32,467 nt of DNA, from the NCBI GenBank assembly GCA_002307275.1, contig DBTX01000008.1:1-32467 (forward strand), written 5' to 3'. The notes under the pieces were generated by a model. It had not been told where the DNA came from, did no database searches, and saw only the letters and a list, made by a program, of their open reading frames with translations. Source of the stretch: Hungateiclostridiaceae bacterium UBA1305 (GTDB lineage: Bacteria > Bacillota > Clostridia > Acetivibrionales > DTU013). Of this stretch, positions 7,775 through 14,843 are shown in pieces. Both the position numbers and the translations under genes were made by a program. Position 1 is the first letter of the stretch. Each line of letters starts with the position of its first letter.

Positions 7775-8692
7775 TTACGGAAGCTTGTTTCCCGCGGCTC
7801 TGTATAGCTCATACCATTCAGGTCTGCTAAGCTTGATATCCGAAGCTTTGCATATATCCTTCAAACGGTTGGGATTCATTGTCCCCAATATAGGCTGGAT
7901 CCTCGCAGGATGCCTTAAAATCCAGGCTATTGCGATTGCTGTATTGGGTACGCCTTTCAGCTTAACCAGTTCGTCGATCTTCTTATTTATTTCCGGGAAC
8001 TTGTCATTATCAAGGAACACTCCCTCAAAAAAGCCATATTGGAACGGTGACCATGCCTGGATCGTGATATCCTTCAAGCGGCAATAATCCAAAATACTAT
8101 TATCCCTGTCGACAGATGCGTCAATTTTCATATTTACATTGATGCCGGCATCGATCATTCCCGTATTTGTAATACTGAATTGCAGTTGATTGATGACAAG
8201 CTTCTGCTTGACATACCTGCTGAGCAGTTCGATCTGCATGGGATTCTGGTTGCTCACGCCGAAATATTTGACCTTGCCGCTGTCCTTCAGCTTTGTAAAG
8301 GTCTCCGCGACCTCCTCCGGCTCTACAAGCGCATCCGGGCGATGAAGGAGCAGAACGTCGATATAATCCGTTTTCAGCCGTTTTAGACTGCCGTCAACAG
8401 CTGCCAATATGTTCTCTTTTGAAAAATCCCAATAACCCTGTTTTATCCCGCATTTCGTCTGCAAGAAGATTTTCTCGCGCTTACCAGGCTTCATATCAAT
8501 TGCCTGGGCAAATACTTCTTCCGATTTCCCACCGCCATAGATATCCGCATGGTCAAAGAAGTCAATCCCCTCTTCCAATGCCGTGCTTACAACAACAGCC
8601 GCTTCTTTGACCGAAATACCCGCCATTCTCATGCATCCGAGCGAGATCTCCGAGACATTGAGGTCCGTATTGGCAATTTTAATTTTATTCAT
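7775..8692 (-). CDS. Aldo/keto reductase (YdhF-like)
   Basis: A 305-aa NAD(P)H-dependent TIM-barrel oxidoreductase. The catalytic tetrad is visible: Asp in FFDHADIYG, Tyr in the same segment, Lys in FLQTKCG and His in VLLLHRPD. The C-terminal coenzyme-binding region (IAWILRHPARIQPILGTMNPNRL) matches the YdhF/AKR11-like group. The substrate is unknown. The frame extends to 8719, but the ATG at 8692 is preceded by GAGGG at a good distance and begins the conserved NKIKIANTDLNVSEISLGCMRM. It follows the flavoprotein gene by 35 bp and is probably co-transcribed with it. Confidence 0.9.
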   Translation of the reverse strand: MNKIKIANTDLNVSEISLGCMRMAGISVKEAAVVVSTALEEGIDFFDHADIYGGGKSEEVFAQAIDMKPGKREKIFLQTKCGIKQGYWDFSKENILAAVDGSLKRLKTDYIDVLLLHRPDALVEPEEVAETFTKLKDSGKVKYFGVSNQNPMQIELLSRYVKQKLVINQLQFSITNTGMIDAGINVNMKIDASVDRDNSILDYCRLKDITIQAWSPFQYGFFEGVFLDNDKFPEINKKIDELVKLKGVPNTAIAIAWILRHPARIQPILGTMNPNRLKDICKASDIKLSRPEWYELYRAAGNKLP

Positions 8693-8727
8693 CAGTATAT
8701 CCCTCTTTTCATGTGGCAAATTCTCTT

Positions 8728-9291
8728 TTATATAGTATCCCCATTTTCTCTTCCTGCAGCAATTGCCTGAACTGCAGCTTTGACCGCCTGCTTTTTATAA
8801 TCGTTATTCCATCTGTTGACACCGATATAGTCAAATATGATCGCGCCCGTATGTCTGCAGAAACGATCCATTTGATCCAGACAAGTCAGCAGGCCGTTTC
8901 CCGAGCCTCCCGGGCATGCTATGATCAATACCTGTTTGTCGCGAAGTGTTCCTGTATTATTGAATTCGCACCTGCGTAATTTATCGATGAAGCTTTTAAA
9001 CGCTTCCGTAGTTTCCCCCCAGTAAACCGGCGTTGCGAGAACGATCGCATCACATGCCGCAAGACGTGCTTTGGCCTCGTCAAACCCGTCCGAACCGAAG
9101 GAACAGTAGTTTTCAGTGCGGCACGTTCCCCATCCGTCGCCGCAAATCTTGCATCGGTTCATTTCATAATCACAGAGTCTGATTTCGTCCACTTCCGCGC
9201 CGCCTGCTCTTGCGCCCTCCGCGGCAGCACCGATAACTGACTGGCACAGACCCTCCTGCTTGGGGTTTCCTGACAGAATAGCTATTTTCAT
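8728..9291 (-). CDS. NADPH-dependent FMN reductase / Isf-like flavoprotein
   Basis: A 187-aa flavodoxin-fold protein. The N-terminal FMN phosphate loop is ILSGNPKQEGLCQSV, and a second flavin-contacting segment is ATPVYWGETTEAFKSFIDKL. A four-Cys stretch (C-x2-C-x6-C-x5-C around residues 46-62) resembles, but does not exactly match, the cluster motif of iron-sulfur flavoproteins. Electron-transfer or quinone/aromatic reductase roles are both possible. Two ATGs are close together; 9291 is favoured because AGGA lies eight bases upstream, whereas it is only two bases from the ATG at 9297. First gene of a two-gene operon with the aldo/keto reductase, behind an extended -10 promoter carrying an inverted repeat. 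Confidence 0.85.
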   Translation of the reverse strand: MKIAILSGNPKQEGLCQSVIGAAAEGARAGGAEVDEIRLCDYEMNRCKICGDGWGTCRTENYCSFGSDGFDEAKARLAACDAIVLATPVYWGETTEAFKSFIDKLRRCEFNNTGTLRDKQVLIIACPGGSGNGLLTCLDQMDRFCRHTGAIIFDYIGVNRWNNDYKKQAVKAAVQAIAAGRENGDTI

Positions 9292-9340
9292 TATCATGTT
9301 CCTTTCCTCGAAATATACCGTCTGATACACTCTGACAGTG

Positions 9341-9368
9341 GAATGGTTCGTAGTATATTATACCATTC
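9341..9368 (-). promoter_or_regulatory. Extended -10 promoter with overlapping inverted repeat (oxidoreductase operon)
   Basis: On the minus strand TGGTATAAT (9365-9357) is an extended -10 element. It lies within an inverted repeat, GAATGGT at 9341-9347 and ACCATTC at 9362-9368, which could be the operator of a repressor. The regulator is not identifiable from the window. Confidence 0.5.
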
Positions 9369-9420
9369 TCTCCAAAGATGAATCACACATTTTTACAAAA
9401 GCGCCATACCTAATAAAATA

Positions 9421-9464
9421 CCGTGTCCAATCGTTTGACGATATCATCAAGCGATTGGACACGG
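9421..9464 (-). terminator. Intrinsic terminator of the kdgK-kduI-kduD operon
   Basis: A perfect 13-bp stem (9421-9433 with 9452-9464) is extended by further imperfect pairs into its 18-nt loop. On the minus strand it is followed by TATTTTATT. It lies 75 bp beyond the kduD stop. Confidence 0.7.
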
Positions 9465-9538
9465 CTGCCTTTCCTGTAAACGATGTCTGTATCAGCAATA
9501 ACAGTGTCATTGCTGAATTTATGTCTTCATCCTGCTGT

Positions 9539-10300
9539 CTACCTTGCGAGCCAGCCTCCGTCAATTGCCACAGTATAGCCGTTTATATAATTGGATGCAT
9601 TGGAAGCCAGGAAGACCACAGGTCCCATTACATCGTCCGGTGTTCCCCATCTGCCTGCAGGAATCCTCTCGAGAATCGCCGCGCTTCTTTCCTCGTCAGC
9701 GCGAAGCGGTGCGGTGTTGTTCGTTGCCATGTAACCGGGTGCAATCGCATTTACATTGATATTATGTTTTGCCCACTCATTCGCCATTGCTCTTGTAATA
9801 CCCATAACACCGCTCTTGCTGGCCGTATAGGACGGTACCCTTATTCCCCCCTGAAAGGAGAGCATGGAAGCAACACTGATGATCTTTCCGCCGGTGCCTT
9901 GCTTTATATACTGTCTGGCTGCAGCCTGACTGAAGAAGAAAACCGTCTTGACATTAATATTCATGACATCGTCCCAGTTCTTTTCAGAGAATTCAACCGC
10001 GTCTTCCCTTCTGATGATACCTGCATTATTGATCAATATATCAATTCTGCCGAATTCTTTCAAAGCAGCTTCGATAATTCCATCAATCGGTTCAATTGTC
10101 ATCAGATTCGCTTTTATGCCAAGAAATCTTTTCCCCATTCCTTCAATCGTCGCCTTTGTTTCCGGCATGTCTACATAATCGACACCAACTACATTTGCGC
10201 CTGCATCCGCCAGAGCTATGGACATGCCCTGTCCCAGGCCGGTACTGGCTCCTGTTACGATTGCCACTTTGTTATCAAGCTTGAAATTATCCAATATCAT
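9539..10300 (-). CDS. kduD: 2-dehydro-3-deoxy-D-gluconate 5-dehydrogenase
   Basis: A 253-aa short-chain dehydrogenase/reductase. KduD interconverts 2,5-diketo-3-deoxygluconate (DKII) and 2-keto-3-deoxygluconate (KDG) with NAD(H). Motifs are TGASTGLGQG (cofactor binding), NNAG, and the catalytic Ser in SVASM with Tyr and Lys in SYTASKSG. The protein ends in AIDGGWLAR, typical of KduD. An in-frame TTG at 10315 lies within the ribosome binding site itself, so the ATG at 10300 with GGAGGTG seven bases upstream is preferred. It lies 22 bp after kduI, whose reaction supplies its substrate, and is the last gene of the operon before a strong terminator. Confidence 0.93.
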   Translation of the reverse strand: MILDNFKLDNKVAIVTGASTGLGQGMSIALADAGANVVGVDYVDMPETKATIEGMGKRFLGIKANLMTIEPIDGIIEAALKEFGRIDILINNAGIIRREDAVEFSEKNWDDVMNINVKTVFFFSQAAARQYIKQGTGGKIISVASMLSFQGGIRVPSYTASKSGVMGITRAMANEWAKHNINVNAIAPGYMATNNTAPLRADEERSAAILERIPAGRWGTPDDVMGPVVFLASNASNYINGYTVAIDGGWLAR

Positions 10301-10322
10301 AATAAACACCTCCAAATAATTT

Positions 10323-11150
10323 TTATTTTAAAGCGGTCATGGCTACTGCATCCATATCGGCAAACACCTGGTTCTCACCGGCCATTCCCCAGATAAAGGT
10401 GTAATTTCTTGTTCCGCACCCGGAATGTATGGACCAGCTTGGTGAAATGACAGCTTCTTCATTCCTGACAATGATATGCCTTGTTTCCGAGGGCTCGCCC
10501 ATAAAATGGGATACAACGGCATTATCCGGCATGTCGAAATAAAGGTATACCTCCATGCGTCTTTCATGGGTGTGACAGGGCATCGTATTCCAAACACTCC
10601 CGGGTTCCAGTTCCGTCATCCCCATGACAAGCTGGCAGCTCCTGACACCCTTCAGGTGAATGTATCTGTGAATAGTCCTTGCATTGGATTGCTCAAGTGA
10701 GCCGAGCTTCTCCGTCTCCGCTTCAGCAGCCCTTATCCGGACTGTCGGGTATGTCTTGTGAGCCGGCGTACTATTGAAATAGAATTTTGCAGGTTTGTCC
10801 GTATTGATGCTTTCAAATGAGACTTGTTTAGTACCCATACCAATATATAGTCCATCCTTGTTTCCAAGTACATATTCAACGCTATCTGCAATAACCTTTC
10901 CTTCTCCGCCTATATTGATGATGCCGATTTCCCGCCTCTCAAGGAAAAAATCCGCTCTCAGTTCGCTTCCGGCCTCCAGCCTGACAGGCTTTACAGGTAC
11001 GATACCCCCGGTAATGATCCTGTCGATATGGCTGTACACCATTCTCACTTCATTTTGAACAAAAAGATTCTGCAATAAAAAATCAGTTCGCAGCCTGTCT
11101 GTAGTGTAATTCTTAAAATCCAAAGGATTGCATGCATTTCTTGTTTCCAT
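10323..11150 (-). CDS. kduI: 5-dehydro-4-deoxy-D-glucuronate isomerase
   Basis: A 275-aa cupin-type, zinc-dependent isomerase that converts 4-deoxy-5-ketouronate (DKI), released from unsaturated uronic acids, to DKII. The metal site is seen in MPCHTHERRMEVYLYF (two His and a Glu) and the later His of SWSIHSGCGTRNYTFIWGM. Length matches the family (~276-280 aa). The start at 11150 has GGGAGG seven bases upstream; the earlier open codon at 11165 has no such site. It lies between kdgK (95 bp upstream) and kduD (22 bp downstream). Confidence 0.95.
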   Translation of the reverse strand: METRNACNPLDFKNYTTDRLRTDFLLQNLFVQNEVRMVYSHIDRIITGGIVPVKPVRLEAGSELRADFFLERREIGIINIGGEGKVIADSVEYVLGNKDGLYIGMGTKQVSFESINTDKPAKFYFNSTPAHKTYPTVRIRAAEAETEKLGSLEQSNARTIHRYIHLKGVRSCQLVMGMTELEPGSVWNTMPCHTHERRMEVYLYFDMPDNAVVSHFMGEPSETRHIIVRNEEAVISPSWSIHSGCGTRNYTFIWGMAGENQVFADMDAVAMTALK

Positions 11151-11244
11151 TTTATAACCTCCCATATAATTTAATATGTTCTGTTTCCTGTTATATTCTG
11201 TCTCCCGCTATGTTCTTTCTCCTGTTATTTCCCGGAAATACCTG

Positions 11245-12267
11245 TCACCGCTGCACCCGTCCGGAGCCATCTCCGCCCATAAGCGCCTTGACCTCTGAAA
11301 GTGTGGCATGGTTGAAGTCGCCTTCTATGGAGTGTTTCAAACACGAAGCAGCTGTTGCGAATTCAATGGTGTCCGCAGGCGAATAACCGTTTGAAAGCGC
11401 GTAAATCAGCCCACCGCCGAAGGAATCACCGCCGCCGACCCTATCTACAATATGTACCGGATAACTCTTTGAGAAATAATAATCGGTTCCGTCATAAAGC
11501 ATGGCCGCCCATATGTTGTCCGATGCTGAAATACTGCCCCTGAGTGTGATTGCAACTTTTTCGAAGCCAAATCTGCGCCTCAGCTCCGCAGCTACCTTTT
11601 TATATCCGCCGTGGTTGAGTTTACCGCCTGAAATGTCAGTATCATCAGCTTTTATTCCGAATACCTTCTCTGCATCCTCTTCATTGGCAATACATACATC
11701 AACATACTGCATCAGCTCGCCCATCACACTGCCGGCCTTTACAGGACTCCAAAGGTTTTTCCGGAAGTTCAGGTCGCAGCTTACTTTAACGCCCATTTCC
11801 TTTGCACATTTCAATGCCTCAAGAGTCAGCGCCGCAGGCTGATCGCCCAATGCCGGAGTAATTCCGGTGAAATGGAACCATGAAGCGCCTTCAAAAACAG
11901 CCATCCAGTCAATGTCGCCCGGTTTTGCTTCCGATATCGCAGAATACTTTCGGTCGTAGACAACCTTGGACGCCCTCTGCGACGCGCCTTTTTCAAGAAA
12001 ATAGATTCCAAGCCTGTCACCGCCTCTGGAAACAAACTGCGTATCGACGCCAAATCTCCTTAACTCATTTACCGCACTATCCCCGATGGGATTTTCCGGG
12101 ACTCTGGTGACAAATGCTGCATTCATACCGTAATTAGCCAGAGATACACTTACATTCGCCTCTCCTCCCCCGTATACAACATCAAAGGAATTGGCTTGTA
12201 CAAACCTCAAATAACCGGGCGGAGACAGCCTGAGCATTATTTCCCCAAAACATACAATCCTCGACAT
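11245..12267 (-). CDS. kdgK: 2-keto-3-deoxygluconate kinase (PfkB family)
   Basis: A 340-aa ribokinase/PfkB sugar kinase that should phosphorylate KDG to KDPG. N-terminal features are CFGEIMLRLSPPG and YGGGEANVSVSLANYG (PfkB signature 1). The C-terminal signature, RVGGGDSFGGGLIYAL, contains the catalytic Asp. The KDG assignment rests mainly on position: it lies between an IclR regulator and kduI/kduD, and provides the next step after KduD. The start at 12267 has GGAGGT seven bases upstream. No KDPG aldolase gene follows, so the last step must be encoded elsewhere. Confidence 0.9.
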   Translation of the reverse strand: MSRIVCFGEIMLRLSPPGYLRFVQANSFDVVYGGGEANVSVSLANYGMNAAFVTRVPENPIGDSAVNELRRFGVDTQFVSRGGDRLGIYFLEKGASQRASKVVYDRKYSAISEAKPGDIDWMAVFEGASWFHFTGITPALGDQPAALTLEALKCAKEMGVKVSCDLNFRKNLWSPVKAGSVMGELMQYVDVCIANEEDAEKVFGIKADDTDISGGKLNHGGYKKVAAELRRRFGFEKVAITLRGSISASDNIWAAMLYDGTDYYFSKSYPVHIVDRVGGGDSFGGGLIYALSNGYSPADTIEFATAASCLKHSIEGDFNHATLSEVKALMGGDGSGRVQR

Positions 12268-12292
12268 GAACAATACCTCCAACTATAAAAAA

Positions 12293-13051
12293 TTATTTGT
12301 ATCCCATTCTTTTTGAAATAACCAGTGCAGTTTCCTTAACCATTTTAGCCGTTTCATTGTCATTCTTCTGCAGGAAGACTGAAGCAGGGCCGGCCACACT
12401 GACCGAGGCTATGACTTTACCTCTGTAGTCCCTCACAGGCACTGCAATGCAACGTATCCCTTCATCATGCTCCTCGTCGTCAACTGCATATCCATCGGTA
12501 GTTACCGCTCTGACCTGGCGTAAAAGCTCTTCCCTGGTCAATGTTTTTGCCGTGAACTTTATAAAGCTGCTCTTTTGCACGATCTCATCTATTTCACCTT
12601 CGTGCAGTCCGGACAGCAGGCATTTGCCAAGTGCCGAGCAGTAGACCGGAATCCTCCGTCCAATCTGTGAATACAGCCTTATGTTGTTTAGCACGTCAAC
12701 CTTCTCAATATATACGGCATCGGTACCATCAAGAATAGCAAGGTGAGTAGGTTGTCCAAGTTTTGACGTAAGCTCCCGCAGATAGGGCGTCGCTTCAGTT
12801 TTCAGTTCAACGCTGTTAAGATAGACGCTGCTGATTTCAACGAATTTCAGGCCAACCTTGTACACACTCCGTTCAGGAACCTTTTCTATGTAGCCGCGTT
12901 CCGCCAGTGCGCTTACAATTCTGTGAACCGTACTCTTGTGCAGGCTCGTCCTGTTGGCAATATCAGTGACACCAAGCCCATCCTTTTCAAGAGTCAGCAA
13001 TTCTACTATATCAAGCAGCCTGTCAATCAGCTGAGCACCTTTTTCTGACAT
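12293..13051 (-). CDS. IclR-family transcriptional regulator (KdgR-like by context)
   Basis: A 252-aa protein with an N-terminal winged helix-turn-helix (about 5-65, with VTDIANRTSLHKSTVHRIVSAL) and a C-terminal IclR effector domain (about 80-250, with HLAILDGTDAVYIEKV, YCSALGKCLLSG and DDEEHDEGIRCIAVPV). IclR proteins of this type usually repress neighbouring catabolic genes until a pathway intermediate binds. As first gene of the kdgK-kduI-kduD operon, 25 bp before kdgK, it probably senses KDG or a related ketouronate and controls itself and the operon. The start at 13051 has GAGG five bases upstream; a codon at 13057 is also open but lies within that site. Confidence 0.9.
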   Translation of the reverse strand: MSEKGAQLIDRLLDIVELLTLEKDGLGVTDIANRTSLHKSTVHRIVSALAERGYIEKVPERSVYKVGLKFVEISSVYLNSVELKTEATPYLRELTSKLGQPTHLAILDGTDAVYIEKVDVLNNIRLYSQIGRRIPVYCSALGKCLLSGLHEGEIDEIVQKSSFIKFTAKTLTREELLRQVRAVTTDGYAVDDEEHDEGIRCIAVPVRDYRGKVIASVSVAGPASVFLQKNDNETAKMVKETALVISKRMGYK

Positions 13052-13062
13052 ACACACCTCGT

Positions 13063-13122
13063 TTTACATTGTGGAACGTTGTATCATAATATGATTTTAC
13101 CATAAAAAATGATCAGAATCAA
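13063..13122 (-). promoter_or_regulatory. Promoter and candidate IclR operator of the ketouronate operon
   Basis: On the minus strand TTGATT (13122-13117) and TAAAAT (13099-13094) are 17 bp apart, right after the stop of the binding-protein gene. Just downstream an imperfect inverted repeat of form TACA-N11-TGTA, around AACGTT (about 13065-13083), is a plausible site for the IclR protein. Confidence 0.5.
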
Positions 13123-13126
13123 TCCA

Positions 13127-14662
13127 TTATTTAAATTCATCAAGCTGTTTCTGTATCTCATCGATTATATTTTGGACACCATTTTCCTTCTGTTCCTTTA
13201 TAAAATCATCAATATCATTCTTTCCCAATATCCCATTGTAGACCTTCTGATCCAATTCGGTAAATCCCAACCTTCTCATTGTAATTAAGTCCGATACAGC
13301 TGAAAAATCCGGTAAAAAACCTATAGAGGGCAGGTACTTGGTTTTCTCCTCTATTACCTTGTTGTAGCGCACAACCTCCTCCTTCAATCCGCTGAAATTG
13401 GCACGCTCATATTCTATATTTCTAAAAGGTGCCCTCCATCCCCAATTAAAGAAGGAATCCTGCTCATCAACATCTTCTGGTGGAACGATATAGTCCCCCA
13501 TATCGGTATAATTCCTGCCTTTCACTCCATACATCAGCAGGTCATAATTTTCCTGTTTGGACTGAAGCCAGTTGATGAACATCAAAACCCTGTCTGATTG
13601 TGCTGATTTTGGATTGATCACGAGCGCATTTTCCAATGGGGAATTTCTTGGAGAGATTCCGTTATACAGTGGATATGCAATATATTTGTAATTCCTGATG
13701 CCGCCCAATGCCAATATACCATTATAGTTGAACTCATCACCCCAGTTGCCTATGAAAGATGCCCATTTTCCGCTTGTTATCATGTTTTCATCTATTTGTG
13801 CAATACCCATGTTCTGAATCAGATATTGCTTGTCATACCAGTCCTGTATCGTTCTAATGCCATCGGCAAAATCCGGTGTCTGTTCCCACGCCATCACTTT
13901 CATAGAGGGATCATCCCACTTGTAAACCAGTCCTATTTCATAATCCAGCACCGCATATCCGTTGATTTCGGAAAAGAGTCCAAGGGTCGTATCCCAATAA
14001 TTCAATGGAATCAGGTCGGGGTCATTTTTTTTCACGGCATTGAGGTAAACCTCGAAATCTTTATAGCTTTTGATTTCCGGTATGTTGTACCTGGTCATTA
14101 AGTCATCTCTTACAATTGCGCACTTTATGCTGGCTGCCGGTATCCTGTATGGAATTGCATATATCTTTCCGTCCGTGGAAATTGCCTTAATATCCTCACT
14201 GGAGAATTTACCGATATAATTGGGCGCATATTTGGTCAGATCACTGGTCAGTTCCCTGGCAAGGCCATCCTTTGCAAGTTGTCCCAAGGATGCGGGGAAA
14301 TAGGAAGAATAGGAAAAAGCATCACATGGTTTGCCCGCAGCCATATCCTCTTTTATTTTTGCATAATACTGATCGGGATTCTCCCATATCATTTCAAATG
14401 CAAGTTCCGTTTTCAGTTCCGAACGAAGTTTCTCATTGACTGCAGCAAGTACATCAGGCATTACAGTATTCGCTCTGTTTTCAAAGTATATCGTGATTTT
14501 TTCATCTTTCAGTCTACTGACATCAAGTTTGCCGGCTGAAGGGATAAACTCCTCGTCTTCACTGGCTTGAACCCCCCTGTTTATTAAATAAACGGCCAGA
14601 GCACCGGCAAGTCCTGCCACAACAAGGATTGCCACAATGATAAGGATTAGCTTTTTTTTCAT
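13127..14662 (-). CDS. Extracellular solute-binding protein, sugar type (DUF3502-like), without lipobox
   Basis: A 511-aa protein with an N-terminal hydrophobic segment (about 5-28), then an extracytoplasmic domain resembling carbohydrate-binding proteins of ABC importers (family 1, LipO/DUF3502-type). Supporting features are TIYFENRANTVMPDVLAAVN, DGKIYAIPYRIPAA, a central WYDKQYLI region and NPKSAQSDRVLMFINWLQ. There is no Cys after the hydrophobic segment, so it is not a lipoprotein. It may stay anchored by an uncleaved signal or be cut near VQAS. No permease gene is adjacent, so it is an orphan that must use permeases elsewhere. The start at 14662 has GAGG eight bases upstream. The next genes downstream handle ketouronates, suggesting an oligouronide ligand, but they have a separate promoter. 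Confidence 0.85.
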   Translation of the reverse strand: MKKKLILIIVAILVVAGLAGALAVYLINRGVQASEDEEFIPSAGKLDVSRLKDEKITIYFENRANTVMPDVLAAVNEKLRSELKTELAFEMIWENPDQYYAKIKEDMAAGKPCDAFSYSSYFPASLGQLAKDGLARELTSDLTKYAPNYIGKFSSEDIKAISTDGKIYAIPYRIPAASIKCAIVRDDLMTRYNIPEIKSYKDFEVYLNAVKKNDPDLIPLNYWDTTLGLFSEINGYAVLDYEIGLVYKWDDPSMKVMAWEQTPDFADGIRTIQDWYDKQYLIQNMGIAQIDENMITSGKWASFIGNWGDEFNYNGILALGGIRNYKYIAYPLYNGISPRNSPLENALVINPKSAQSDRVLMFINWLQSKQENYDLLMYGVKGRNYTDMGDYIVPPEDVDEQDSFFNWGWRAPFRNIEYERANFSGLKEEVVRYNKVIEEKTKYLPSIGFLPDFSAVSDLITMRRLGFTELDQKVYNGILGKNDIDDFIKEQKENGVQNIIDEIQKQLDEFK

Positions 14663-14686
14663 GTACAATACCTCTTAAATAAAATA

Positions 14687-14716
14687 CTGTAAACATTACC
14701 TGTAAACATTATTATA
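14687..14716 (-). promoter_or_regulatory. Tandem 12-bp repeats next to a -10 element, upstream of the binding-protein gene
   Basis: CTGTAAACATTA occurs at 14687-14698 and 14700-14711 (13-bp period). It abuts a TATAAT on the minus strand (14716-14711). The repeats would lie at the transcription start of the binding-protein gene, a position suited to repression. No clear -35 is visible. Confidence 0.4.
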
Positions 14717-14782
14717 CCTAATAAAAACCATTTGTGGGACGATTTATTTCAGCTTTCAAGAGTTTTTTTACCGGCACCCTGC

Positions 14783-14809
14783 ACATTCCTGTGAACGATT
14801 TCATAGAAT
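14783..14809 (+). promoter_or_regulatory. SigK-like sporulation promoter of the amine oxidase gene
   Basis: AC (14783-14784), 17 bp, then CATAGAAT (14802-14809). This matches the SigK pattern AC-N17-CATANNNTA except for the last base. The -10 overlaps the ATG at 14808, which argues that translation starts at 14844 instead. Confidence 0.5.
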
Positions 14810-14843
14810 GAATGAAATTATCATACTTTGTGGTGAACCTCAC

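Noticed and set aside
9338..10396. 352-codon plus-strand frame opposite kduD
   Set aside because: The minus strand clearly encodes KduD and its terminator; the plus frame has no family features.
14808..14843. ATG at 14808 as start of the amine oxidase
   Set aside because: It has no ribosome binding site and overlaps the SigK-like -10; the ATG at 14844 has GGTGA at seven bases.
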